Under the pieces are notes generated by a model that did not search any database, had not been told where the DNA came from, and was given only the letters and a program-made list of their open reading frames with translations. Shown piece by piece: positions 1 to 6,644 of a stretch of 10,248 nucleotides of DNA (within the stretch, counting starts at the first letter, position 1; each line of letters starts with the position of its first letter). Origin of the DNA: JANXVY01 sp031365425. GTDB lineage: Bacteria > Pseudomonadota > Alphaproteobacteria > Rhizobiales > Hyphomicrobiaceae. The stretch spans positions 1 to 10,248 of the forward strand of contig JANLYB010000162.1 in NCBI GenBank assembly GCA_031365425.1, read 5' to 3'. A program made the position numbers and the translations under genes.

Positions 1-2
1 GG

Positions 3-131
3 CGCTTTCCGGAGGCGTTCTTGGAAAGTTGCGAACGGATGTTAGAGTTAAGTGAAGCGGACAACGCAGTCCGACTGAGCAGCGCGATCTCATTCGTGGA
101 ACTCGCGGCCCCACGCCGGTCCGGCCGGTAA
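3..131 (+). CDS. Possible 3' end of an unidentified gene (partial at left edge)
   Basis: One plus-strand frame is open from the window edge to a TAA at 129-131 and gives 42 residues. It contains a plausible amphipathic stretch (FLESCERMLELSEADNAVRL) and ends in a basic AAPRRSGR tail. The other two plus frames stop at 43-45 and 52-54. The fragment is too short to assign to a family, and an open frame of this length occurs by chance in GC-rich DNA. If real, the gene would converge with the topoisomerase gene. No function is proposed. Confidence 0.3.
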   Translation, partial: RFPEAFLESCERMLELSEADNAVRLSSAISFVELAAPRRSGR

Positions 132-287
132 AACAACTCTAGCGAAGGAGCAGCGCCGTAGGTGCTCTCTACCAATTGCGGGACTACCCGCGCGCTTGCC
201 GCGCCGCTCCTCCCCTTGCACTTCGTCAACGGAATAAGCGTGAGACGTAGGTTGTATAGACTGCAATTAGAACCAGGTTGGCAAGGC
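132..287. other. Short non-coding gap with clustered inverted repeats
   Basis: This gap lies between the possible gene end at 131 and the topoisomerase stop at 288. It can fold as a branched structure. Bases 146-155 pair with 202-211 (ten positions, one A-C mismatch). The stem encloses a 4-bp hairpin (158-161 with 169-172) and a perfect 5-bp hairpin with a four-base loop (178-182 with 187-191). GCGCG/CGCGC (190-194 with 200-204) is an alternative pairing. No U-tract follows any stem, so a standard intrinsic terminator for the topoisomerase gene is not seen. Some of this pairing is expected by chance in GC-rich DNA. Confidence 0.3.
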
Positions 288-2435
288 TTACTGTTTAAGG
301 TTCTGGTCGAGGAAGCGGCGGCAGATTTCGAAATCGCTGTCGTAACCGCGCGGCAGTTTCACGGATTTGTCCCTGGCGAGACGCTGAGCGAAGGCAACCA
401 TTTTTTCGGTCGGCGGTTTGGCGGAAGGGGACACTGCGGGGGCGCCGTCACGCCGGTCCCGTTCGGGCTCGCCTTTCGCGCGCAGGCTGCTGACTTTCGC
501 CTTTTTCGCAGAGGCGGATGGGCTGGCCTTCTTGGTGCGGCGGCCCTTGGGGGAACCGATGGGTGCGGGCCGATCGAGATCGACAGTGCTTCCGTTGTGC
601 TGGCGCAGGACCGCGATCACGCGCGCGGCTTCGCGGGCGATCTCGTCGATGACCGCGCGAAAACCGGCTTTGCCGATGACCACGTCATCGAGGCGCATTT
701 CCCAGATGGCCGTCGTGCCGGGATCGACCAGCGAAGGGGCAGCGCCACGCAGCACCTCGAAGATCTGCATACCGGCGGGCGTGGGAACCACCAGCTTGCC
801 GTCGGCGGCCAGCATGTTCTGCCGCTTCAGGCCCTTGATGATTTCGGCGCGGGTGGCGGGGGTGCCGATACCCTTGGCTTCTTTCAGTCGCTCACGCAGG
901 GGTTCGTCTTTAACGAACCTCCACGCATTCTGCATTGCATCGACCAGGGTGCCTTCGCTGTAACGCGGCGGCGGCTGCGTCTCCTTTGCCTGGACCTTAG
1001 GCTTGGTCAGCGTTGCGGCTTGGCCATTTTCGAGCGGGGGCAGGGTTTGGTCGGCTTCGGCGGCTTTGCCTTGCTCGGGCTCGGCCTCGGCCATTCCGAA
1101 GGCGGCTTTCCATCCAGGCACGAGCGGAATGCGGCCGACGGCGTGGAATTCGGCCGCAGCGCCAGGGCCTTTTTCAGGCAACGGAACGGCCATGCCCACG
1201 ACGGTCTGGCGATATTCGAAGTCGGGCATGACGGCTGCGAGATAAGACCGGCAGATCAGCGCGAACAGGCGCTTTTCGTCGTCGCTGAGGCGGGCAATGC
1301 GTTGCTCCAGGTCGTCCATGACGTTGATGTTAGGGACGATGGCGTGATGCGAGACGCCTTCGAGCGCCTTGTCGCAAAAGTGGCCCGCTTTGCCGGTGCG
1401 GATGACGGGCGGGTCAATTTCCAAATGGGCAAAGCCGCGCAGCCGCGACATGGCGCCAACGATGCCGGGCACGTCGGCGATTTGGTTTTCGGCGAGGTGG
1501 CGGGCTTCGGCGCGGGGGTAGGTAATGACCTTCTTGCTGTCGCCATCGTAGAGCTCCTGAGCAACCGCGAGTGTCTTTTCCGCCGTCCAGCCCCAGCGCT
1601 GGCCGCAAGTTTTCTGGATCGCGGGCAAATCATAGAGACGGGGCGGGGCTTGTCGCCGATGCTCGACGCAGACCGACAGCGGGCCGGTGAATTTGGTAGC
1701 GGCCAACGCAACGGCGTCGGCCTCGGCACGAGTGCGGATGCGGGCCTTTGGCGGCGGGGCATGACGCATCGTGAACGTGCCGTCGGACACTTTGGCGGTG
1801 GCCACGATTTCGAAATAGTTGTCGGCCTGGAAGTTGAGGATTTCGAGTTCACGCAGGCAGACGATGGCCAGCGTAGGAGTTTTAACGCGGCCGATACCGA
1901 TAACGCCTTTGGTGCCGCGCGCCAGCAGGGTACGGGTTACCGTGCGGGTGAGCGAGAGGTTGAAAATCTGGTCGGCTTGCTGGCGCGCGACGGCGGCCTC
2001 GTAAAGCGGGCGCATCTCGCCGTTGGGTTTCAGCTTATCGAAGGCTTGGCGCAGCGACTTGGGGTCTTGAGCGGTAAACAAGGCGCGCTGGACGGTGCCG
2101 CGAAACTGCAGGTGCTCCAGGATTTCCTGACCGATAAGCTGGCCTTCGCGGTCGCAGTCGGTAGCGATGATCACTTGGGTGCAGCGTTCCAGCGCTGTGG
2201 CGATGGCGCTGAACTTGGCGATCTTGCTGCCGCCGGTTGCCGGATGGGTCGGATAGAGGTCATCGGGCTTGAGCAGCACGCAGGCCCAGCTTTTCCAGGA
2301 TGCATTGACCTCGTGGGGTTCAGCTAGGCGCAACAGGTGGCCTTCGGCTGGCAGGATCTGACCAAAGCGGTCGCCCAGCGCTGCACGCAAATCGCGGGCC
2401 TGGCTCGATTTTTCGGTGATAATCAGAGTACCCAT
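288..2435 (-). CDS. topB: DNA topoisomerase III (type IA topoisomerase)
   Basis: A type IA topoisomerase cuts one DNA strand through a 5'-phosphotyrosine link, passes the other strand and reseals, which relaxes or decatenates DNA. The TOPRIM domain is at the N-terminus: IITEKSSQA carries the catalytic Glu8, and ATDCDREGQLIG gives the metal-binding Asp93, Asp95 and Glu97. GIGRVKTPTLAIV (about 180-192) is the conserved segment leading to the gate domain. KKVITYPRAEARHL holds the active-site Tyr306 and Arg308. Residues 631-673 are a Lys/Ser/Ala/Arg-rich linker, followed by a compact tail (674-715, with KMVAFAQRLARDK). No C-terminal four-cysteine zinc fingers are seen. The ATG at 2433-2435 (715 aa) is chosen because the catalytic TOPRIM strand starts right there. 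A TTG at 2475-2477 would add 14 unconserved residues. No clear ribosome site precedes either start. The gene is monocistronic as far as visible. The family call is firm; the III versus plasmid-type (TraE-like) subtype is less so. Confidence 0.93.
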   Translation of the reverse strand: MGTLIITEKSSQARDLRAALGDRFGQILPAEGHLLRLAEPHEVNASWKSWACVLLKPDDLYPTHPATGGSKIAKFSAIATALERCTQVIIATDCDREGQLIGQEILEHLQFRGTVQRALFTAQDPKSLRQAFDKLKPNGEMRPLYEAAVARQQADQIFNLSLTRTVTRTLLARGTKGVIGIGRVKTPTLAIVCLRELEILNFQADNYFEIVATAKVSDGTFTMRHAPPPKARIRTRAEADAVALAATKFTGPLSVCVEHRRQAPPRLYDLPAIQKTCGQRWGWTAEKTLAVAQELYDGDSKKVITYPRAEARHLAENQIADVPGIVGAMSRLRGFAHLEIDPPVIRTGKAGHFCDKALEGVSHHAIVPNINVMDDLEQRIARLSDDEKRLFALICRSYLAAVMPDFEYRQTVVGMAVPLPEKGPGAAAEFHAVGRIPLVPGWKAAFGMAEAEPEQGKAAEADQTLPPLENGQAATLTKPKVQAKETQPPPRYSEGTLVDAMQNAWRFVKDEPLRERLKEAKGIGTPATRAEIIKGLKRQNMLAADGKLVVPTPAGMQIFEVLRGAAPSLVDPGTTAIWEMRLDDVVIGKAGFRAVIDEIAREAARVIAVLRQHNGSTVDLDRPAPIGSPKGRRTKKASPSASAKKAKVSSLRAKGEPERDRRDGAPAVSPSAKPPTEKMVAFAQRLARDKSVKLPRGYDSDFEICRRFLDQNLKQ

Positions 2436-2629
2436 AGCGGCATCACTGACCTGAATCTGGGGCTGTGCCAACCACAACGCGCGAGATATCCAACGCTATG
2501 CTGGCGCATGGTATAGTCAGGTCGGTCTGCAATAGACTCAATTGTAAGCACGGAGACGGAACACGATTGACGCGAACGAACTCAGAGCCGAGGGCGCCAC
2601 TCAAGGACGTGCGCGATCCTGTCCTCGAA
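2436..2629. other. Intergenic region between hydrolase end and topoisomerase start
   Basis: About 194 bases separate the minus-strand hydrolase stop from the topoisomerase ATG, so the topoisomerase probably has its own promoter here. I see no convincing -35/-10 pair: on the minus strand a TTGAGT and a TATACC lie 20 bases apart, which is too far for a good sigma-70 site. Just past the hydrolase stop the minus-strand RNA could form a 7-bp hairpin (2621-2627 with 2602-2608, one G-U pair, 12-base loop). It has no U-tract, so it is only a weak terminator candidate. A plus-strand open frame through this region has no ribosome site and no recognisable protein features. Confidence 0.35.
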
Positions 2630-3349
2630 TTAACCAGCGGTCGCGGTTGGACGACGGCGGCTCGCGGGCGGATAGTTGAGAAAGTATTTCACACCGGCTT
2701 CGACGATGTGGGGCTGTGAATTATGCGGCCCGTCATATTCGATATAGGCGACGTCGTAGCCAGCGCCGTTCAAGACATTTGCATGGGCTCTACCCGCGGT
2801 CTCGACCGGCGTCTGCTCATCCTTGGAGCCGTGGGCAATGAAGATGTAGGGCGCGCCTTCCTGGTGGAGCACCGTCATGAAGCCCGCCGAGAAAGCGAGA
2901 ATGTGGGTAACGATATCGCCGTTGCAGAGGCCATTCGAGAGCGCGTAGCTGCCGCCGTCCGAATGACCAGCGAACGCGACGTGCGACGGGTCGACCAAGA
3001 AGCGGGACGCGACGTCGTTCAGTGCGATGTCAAGCCGTTCGCGGTCGGGCCCGTTGCCCGCGATGACGATGTCCCAGGTCGGCATAATCGATTGGGGAAC
3101 GAGGAGAAGGAATTTGTTGGCCTGGGCGTGGTCGTGCATCACCGGCAGGATTTTCTCGGCGCTGCCGCCGCCACCGTGGAACATGACCATGAAAGGCACG
3201 GGCTTGGTGGCGTCGAGTCCTTCAGGGACAATCAGGACGTAGTCCCTTGTCGCAAACAGGCCGAGATCGTGCCGGCCGGGCGGCAGCGGCGGCTTGGACG
3301 GTGGGCGATGCCGGAAGGTGAGGCGGCCGGTGAGGGATGGATCAAGCAT
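2630..3349 (-). CDS. Alpha/beta hydrolase, esterase / PHB-depolymerase-like
   Basis: This is a serine hydrolase of the alpha/beta fold, closest in pattern to the carboxylesterase/phospholipase and polyhydroxybutyrate-depolymerase/feruloyl-esterase-like group. From the ATG at 3347-3349 it is 239 aa. Visible features in order are: YVLIVPEGL leading into a strand; the oxyanion-hole loop MFHGGGGSAEK (about 56-66); the nucleophile elbow AGHSDGGSYA with Ser130; the acid in HGSKDEQTP, probably Asp177; and the histidine in DGPHNSQPH, probably His209. No signal peptide is obvious, so it is probably cytoplasmic. The frame also opens at a GTG (3437-3439), which would add 30 Arg/Gln-rich residues that do not look like family sequence. 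Neither start has a good ribosome site. It is transcribed away from the ABC operon. The substrate cannot be told from sequence. Confidence 0.82.
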   Translation of the reverse strand: MLDPSLTGRLTFRHRPPSKPPLPPGRHDLGLFATRDYVLIVPEGLDATKPVPFMVMFHGGGGSAEKILPVMHDHAQANKFLLLVPQSIMPTWDIVIAGNGPDRERLDIALNDVASRFLVDPSHVAFAGHSDGGSYALSNGLCNGDIVTHILAFSAGFMTVLHQEGAPYIFIAHGSKDEQTPVETAGRAHANVLNGAGYDVAYIEYDGPHNSQPHIVEAGVKYFLNYPPASRRRPTATAG

Positions 3350-3523
3350 GGTCTGGGTTTTGCCATTGCCGGCCAATTGCGGCAAGTGTTGCGAGCGTGG
3401 GCGGCGCACGGGCACGAGCCGCCCTTGACGAAGGCGCACGCAACCGGCAGCGTAAAGCGTAACGGCTCACACATACAAAAATCAATCAGCGGTCGTGGGC
3501 CAGCGTCGGGGAGGAGAAACACC
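3350..3523. promoter_or_regulatory. Divergent promoter region between hydrolase and ABC operon
   Basis: This 174-base gap separates two divergent genes and must hold the operon promoter, and probably the hydrolase promoter if the ATG start is right. A TTGACG at 3425-3430 resembles a sigma-70 -35 element, but no good -10 lies 16-18 bases downstream. A short tandem GCGTAA occurs at 3450-3455 and 3457-3462. I see no Fur-like or Irr-like palindrome, which gives no support for iron control of the importer. Confidence 0.35.
3511..3516 (+). promoter_or_regulatory. Ribosome binding site GAGGAG of the binding-protein gene
   Basis: GAGGAG lies 7 bases before the ATG at 3524. It fixes the start at the signal peptide. 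The same frame is open far upstream, antisense to the hydrolase, and that upstream part should not be included. Confidence 0.85.
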
Positions 3524-4858
3524 ATGGAGCTTTGGAATCGTTACGCGTGTGCTGTGATGATAGGGGCACTGCTACAGCCGGCCGGGACTGCAATGGCGCA
3601 AGCGCCTACCGGTAAGGTCACCGTGCTGACGTCGTTTTCCAAGGATGTGACCGATCCGTTCAAGAAGGGGTTCGAAGCACAATTTCCCGGCACGACGGTC
3701 GAGATCCAGAACCGCAACACCAACGCGGGCGTGAAGTATCTCGAAGAGACCAAGAGCGCCAACCAGGTCGACATCTTCTGGGCTTCCGCACCGGATGCGT
3801 TCGAAGTATTGAAGGCCAAAACCCTGCTGCAGCCTTTCAAGCCGAAGGCAGAGGGGATCCCTGAGAAGATCGGCGCGTATCCCATCAACGACAAGGATGG
3901 CGCTTATTCGGGCTTCGCAGCGTCCGGCTATGGCATCATGTGGAACGAGCGGTATGTCAAAGCCAACAAATTGGCTGATCCCAAGGAATGGCAGGACCTG
4001 ACGAAGGCCGCCTATTATGATCATGTGTCGATTGCCGCTCCCTCGCGCTCGGGCACCACGCACCTCACCATCGAAACGATCCTGCAAGGCGAAGGCTGGG
4101 ATAAGGGCTGGCGGCTCCTCAAGGAGCTTGGCGGCAATTTCCGCACCGTGACTGAGCGCTCGTTCGGCGTGCCGGATGCGGTCAATTCCGGCCAAGTCGG
4201 CTATGGCATTGTCATCGACTTCTTCGCCTTCTCGGCGCAGGCATCCGGCTTCCCGGTTAAGTTCGTCTATCCATCCGTGACAACGATTGTCCCGGCCAAC
4301 GTCGGCTTAGTGGCCAATGCCCCCAACAAGGTAGCCGGGGAAGCGTTCATCGATTATCTGCTGTCGCCCGCAGGCCAGGAGATCCTCCTCGACAGGGGCA
4401 TCCGCCGGTTGCCGGTGCGGCCCGAAACCTATGCCAAGGCCCCCGCCGACTACCCCAACCCATTCAAGGATGCCTCGCTTGCGGGCAAGGTGTCGTTTAA
4501 TTCGCAATTGTCGGAAACGCGCTCGTCGGTCGTCGACACGTTGTTCGACCAGCTAATCACCTTCCAACTCGACGGGCTAAAGGCTGCAACCAAAGCGATC
4601 CACGATGCGGAGGCCGCGCTCGCCAAGAAAGACAACGCCGAGGGCCGCGCCAAGGTGAAACAAGCCCGCGATCTGATCGCCTCCATGACGGTATCTGAGA
4701 GCCAAGCCAGTTCACCCGAACTTCGCGGCGCGTTCACCGGTGCCAAGGAAAAATCGGCGCGGCAAGCGGAGCTTGAGCAGCTTTGGGCCGGGGCTGCAAA
4801 GGCTGCCTATGCCGACGCTAAAGCCAAGGCTGACGAAGCTGCCGCATTGGCGAAGTAG
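3524..4858 (+). CDS. ABC transporter periplasmic substrate-binding protein (family 1, iron/phosphosugar/phosphonate type)
   Basis: This is the periplasmic solute receptor of the importer encoded just downstream. It is 444 aa. Residues 1-25 form a signal peptide (hydrophobic VMIGALLQPAG, then AMA before Gln26). The mature protein begins with the family strand KVTVLTSF and continues with VDIFWASAPDAF (82-93), a GYGIMWNERYV hinge segment (135-144), IAAPSRSGTTHL (170-181) and YGIVIDFFAFSAQA (227-240). These match family 1 extracellular solute-binding proteins of the FbpA/AfuA/2-aminoethylphosphonate kind. Where FbpA-type ferric proteins carry adjacent tyrosines, this one appears to have Phe233-Phe234. 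Residues from about 335 to 444 form an Ala/Lys/Glu-rich, probably helical tail beyond the usual length of around 340. It is the first gene of the operon, with a hairpin just after its stop. The class is sure, the substrate is not. Confidence 0.9.
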   Translation: MELWNRYACAVMIGALLQPAGTAMAQAPTGKVTVLTSFSKDVTDPFKKGFEAQFPGTTVEIQNRNTNAGVKYLEETKSANQVDIFWASAPDAFEVLKAKTLLQPFKPKAEGIPEKIGAYPINDKDGAYSGFAASGYGIMWNERYVKANKLADPKEWQDLTKAAYYDHVSIAAPSRSGTTHLTIETILQGEGWDKGWRLLKELGGNFRTVTERSFGVPDAVNSGQVGYGIVIDFFAFSAQASGFPVKFVYPSVTTIVPANVGLVANAPNKVAGEAFIDYLLSPAGQEILLDRGIRRLPVRPETYAKAPADYPNPFKDASLAGKVSFNSQLSETRSSVVDTLFDQLITFQLDGLKAATKAIHDAEAALAKKDNAEGRAKVKQARDLIASMTVSESQASSPELRGAFTGAKEKSARQAELEQLWAGAAKAAYADAKAKADEAAALAK

Positions 4859-4866
4859 GTCACCGG

Positions 4867-4898
4867 GTGCTCGGCGGTTGTCCTCAGCCGCCGAGCAC
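4867..4898 (+). terminator. Hairpin between binding-protein and permease genes (attenuator / mRNA-stabilising)
   Basis: GTGCTCGGCGG (4867-4877) is a perfect 11-base inverted repeat of CCGCCGAGCAC (4888-4898). The stem can be extended inward by a G-U and a U-A pair, leaving a six-base loop. It starts 9 bases after the binding-protein stop. No T-run follows, so it is unlikely to be a full intrinsic terminator. Known ABC operons often place such stems after the binding-protein gene, where they protect the upstream mRNA from 3' exonucleases or reduce read-through. Both would give more receptor than membrane components. That role is inferred here. Confidence 0.7.
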
Positions 4899-4928
4899 TA
4901 CACTTGCGCCGTCAACGACAGGCCAGCC

Positions 4929-6644
4929 ATGACCCTCGCCGTCACAACGCCGAACCGTGCAGGCAGGAAGCGCTCTGCAACAGCGGGTCAAACCATACTC
5001 GCGTTGGCGATTGCGCTGTTTCTGGCGCTCTTCCTCGCGGTGCCGGTCGCCAGCGTGATTTATGTCGCGTTTACGGAAAAAGGGTCGGGCGCATTCACGC
5101 TCGTCAACTTTGCCGATTTCGCGCGCACCGATTTGTTCATGACATCGTTTCGCAATTCGCTTTACGTGTCGCTGATGACGGTCGTGCTGGCCTCGGCGTT
5201 TGCGCTGCCGCTCGCCTATCTCACCACGCGCTTCGAGTTCCGCGGGGCGGCGATAATCCAGGCGCTCGGGTTTATCCCGCTGATCATGCCGCCGTTCGCC
5301 GGGGCCATCGCCATGCAGTTATTGTTTGGCCGCAACGGCAGTTTCAATCTCCTGCTTGACGACGCGTTTGGATTCAAGATTCCGTTTATGGAAGGGCTCA
5401 ACGGCGTCATCTTCACCCAGGCGGTTCACTTCTTTCCCTTCATTCTGATCAATTTGTCGACCGCACTGCGCGCCATTGACCGCTCGATGGAAGAAGCAGC
5501 GCAAAACCTTGGCAGTCAGGGCTTCCGGCTCTTCCGGCGGATCGTGTTTCCTCTGGCGATGCCAGGCTATATCGCAGGCGCAAGCCTCGTGTTCGTCAAG
5601 GTGTTCGACGATCTCGCCACGCCGCTGCTGTTAAGCGTAAAGGATATGCTGGCGCCGCAAGCGTACCTGCGCATCACGTCGATTGGTCTCGCCGACCCCA
5701 TGGGCTACGTCATTTCGATCGTGCTGATCGTGGTGTCGGTCGGTGCCATGGGATTGTCCGCTTGGATCATGCGCGGCCGCGATTACACCACGGCGCAACG
5801 GGGCGGCGGCGGGCTGGCGCGGCGAACGCTCAAGCCGTGGGAGAGCGTGGCCGCATACGGCGTCGTGTTCCTCATCCTGGCGCTCGTCCTCGCGCCGCAT
5901 GTGGGTTTGCTCCTGCTGTCACTCGCCACCGTCTGGTCGTTCAGCGCGCTGCCCGACGGCCTGACGCTGACGCACTACGCGCGCGTATTTTCGGAATCGA
6001 GCGTCTACATCAAGAACACGCTACTTTATGCGACGCTGGCCGGTGGCATCGATGTCATTATTGGCGTCGCAATCGCCTACCTCGTTTTGAGGACGCGATT
6101 ACCGGGCCGCAACTGGCTAGACTGGACCGCATCGGCGGCGCTTGCCATTCCCGGCGTCGTAATCGGCATCGGCTATCTGCGCACGTTCTACGGCCTCAAG
6201 CTGCCGGACGGCCGTTCGCTCGCCTCGTTCTGGATCATCATCGTCGTGGCGCTGGCCGTGCGGCGATTACCGTATGCGTTGAGGTCGTGTACCGCGGCGC
6301 TCCAACAGATTTCTCCGTCGTTCGAAGAAGCAGCGGAGTCGCTGGGCGCGACGAAGGCCGCCACCGCGCGCAGGATCGTGATGCCGCTGATGATGGGCGG
6401 GATCGTGGCCGGCTTCGTGACCAGCTTTGCCACTGCGGCGGTCGAACTGTCGGCCACCTTGATGCTGGTGCAGAACACGTCGGACGCGCCGCTTGCCTAT
6501 GGCCTTTACGTCTTCATGCAATCGCCAGCCGGTCGCGGACCGGGCGCAGCGCTTGGCATCATCGCGGTGGTGCTGGTGGCCATCTGTACGCTGCTATCGA
6601 GTTGGGCAATCGAACGCAACCACAACAAGCGGAGCGGCCGGTGA
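4929..6644 (+). CDS. ABC transporter permease, two fused membrane domains (FbpB-like)
   Basis: This is the inner-membrane channel of the importer. It is 571 aa with two binding-protein-dependent transport domains in one chain, so a single copy replaces the usual permease dimer, as in FbpB/AfuB/SfuB-type systems. Each half carries the EAA loop that docks on the ATPase: EEAAQNLGSQGFRLFRRIVFP (188-208) and EEAAESLGATKAATARRIVMP (466-486). About twelve hydrophobic segments are seen (for example near 22-47, 79-100, 108-134, 162-183, 210-233, 258-282, 308-336, 365-387, 400-416, 433-450, 488-512 and 541-560). The halves are joined by a polar, Gly/Arg-rich linker (282-303). The ATG at 4929 is preceded only by a weak AGG at 4920-4922, but upstream codons in the frame have no membrane-protein character. 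Its TGA overlaps the GTG start of the ATPase gene. Confidence 0.93.
   Translation: MTLAVTTPNRAGRKRSATAGQTILALAIALFLALFLAVPVASVIYVAFTEKGSGAFTLVNFADFARTDLFMTSFRNSLYVSLMTVVLASAFALPLAYLTTRFEFRGAAIIQALGFIPLIMPPFAGAIAMQLLFGRNGSFNLLLDDAFGFKIPFMEGLNGVIFTQAVHFFPFILINLSTALRAIDRSMEEAAQNLGSQGFRLFRRIVFPLAMPGYIAGASLVFVKVFDDLATPLLLSVKDMLAPQAYLRITSIGLADPMGYVISIVLIVVSVGAMGLSAWIMRGRDYTTAQRGGGGLARRTLKPWESVAAYGVVFLILALVLAPHVGLLLLSLATVWSFSALPDGLTLTHYARVFSESSVYIKNTLLYATLAGGIDVIIGVAIAYLVLRTRLPGRNWLDWTASAALAIPGVVIGIGYLRTFYGLKLPDGRSLASFWIIIVVALAVRRLPYALRSCTAALQQISPSFEEAAESLGATKAATARRIVMPLMMGGIVAGFVTSFATAAVELSATLMLVQNTSDAPLAYGLYVFMQSPAGRGPGAALGIIAVVLVAICTLLSSWAIERNHNKRSGR
6631..6634 (+). promoter_or_regulatory. Ribosome binding site GGAG of the ATPase gene
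   Basis: GGAG sits 6 bases before the GTG at 6641-6643, inside the end of the permease gene. It supports the GTG as start over the in-frame ATG at 6656, which lacks a comparable site. Confidence 0.65.

Noticed and set aside
41..53. GTTAAGT as a possible integron attC core
   Set aside because: No matching RYYYAAC partner at the right distance is visible within the window and no integrase gene is present.
157..192. tRNA-like string on the minus strand (CAATTGGTAGAGAGCACC resembles a D arm)
   Set aside because: No anticodon arm, T arm (GGTTCGAATCC type) or matching acceptor stem follows at the right spacing.
162..2327. Plus-strand open frame of 721 codons antisense to the topoisomerase gene
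   Set aside because: The minus-strand protein has complete topoisomerase motifs. The plus frame has low-complexity Gly/Ala/Arg-rich sequence with no family features and is a codon-bias shadow in GC-rich DNA.
2465..2719. Small plus-strand open frame of 84 codons in the gap left of the hydrolase
   Set aside because: It has no ribosome site, overlaps the hydrolase 3' end and has no recognisable sequence character.
2723..3523. Upstream extension of the binding-protein frame, antisense to the hydrolase
   Set aside because: A GAGGAG site and a signal peptide fix the start at 3524. The upstream part reads as the complement of a clear hydrolase gene.
4740..4928. Upstream in-frame extension of the permease
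   Set aside because: It overlaps the binding-protein gene and the hairpin and encodes no signal or membrane segment. The ATG at 4929 directly precedes the first transmembrane helix region.
5762..6640. Upstream extension of the ATPase frame through the permease gene, suggesting a fusion
   Set aside because: The permease with two EAA loops is read in another frame here. The extension is Arg/His-rich without features, and the GTG start with GGAG marks the real beginning.
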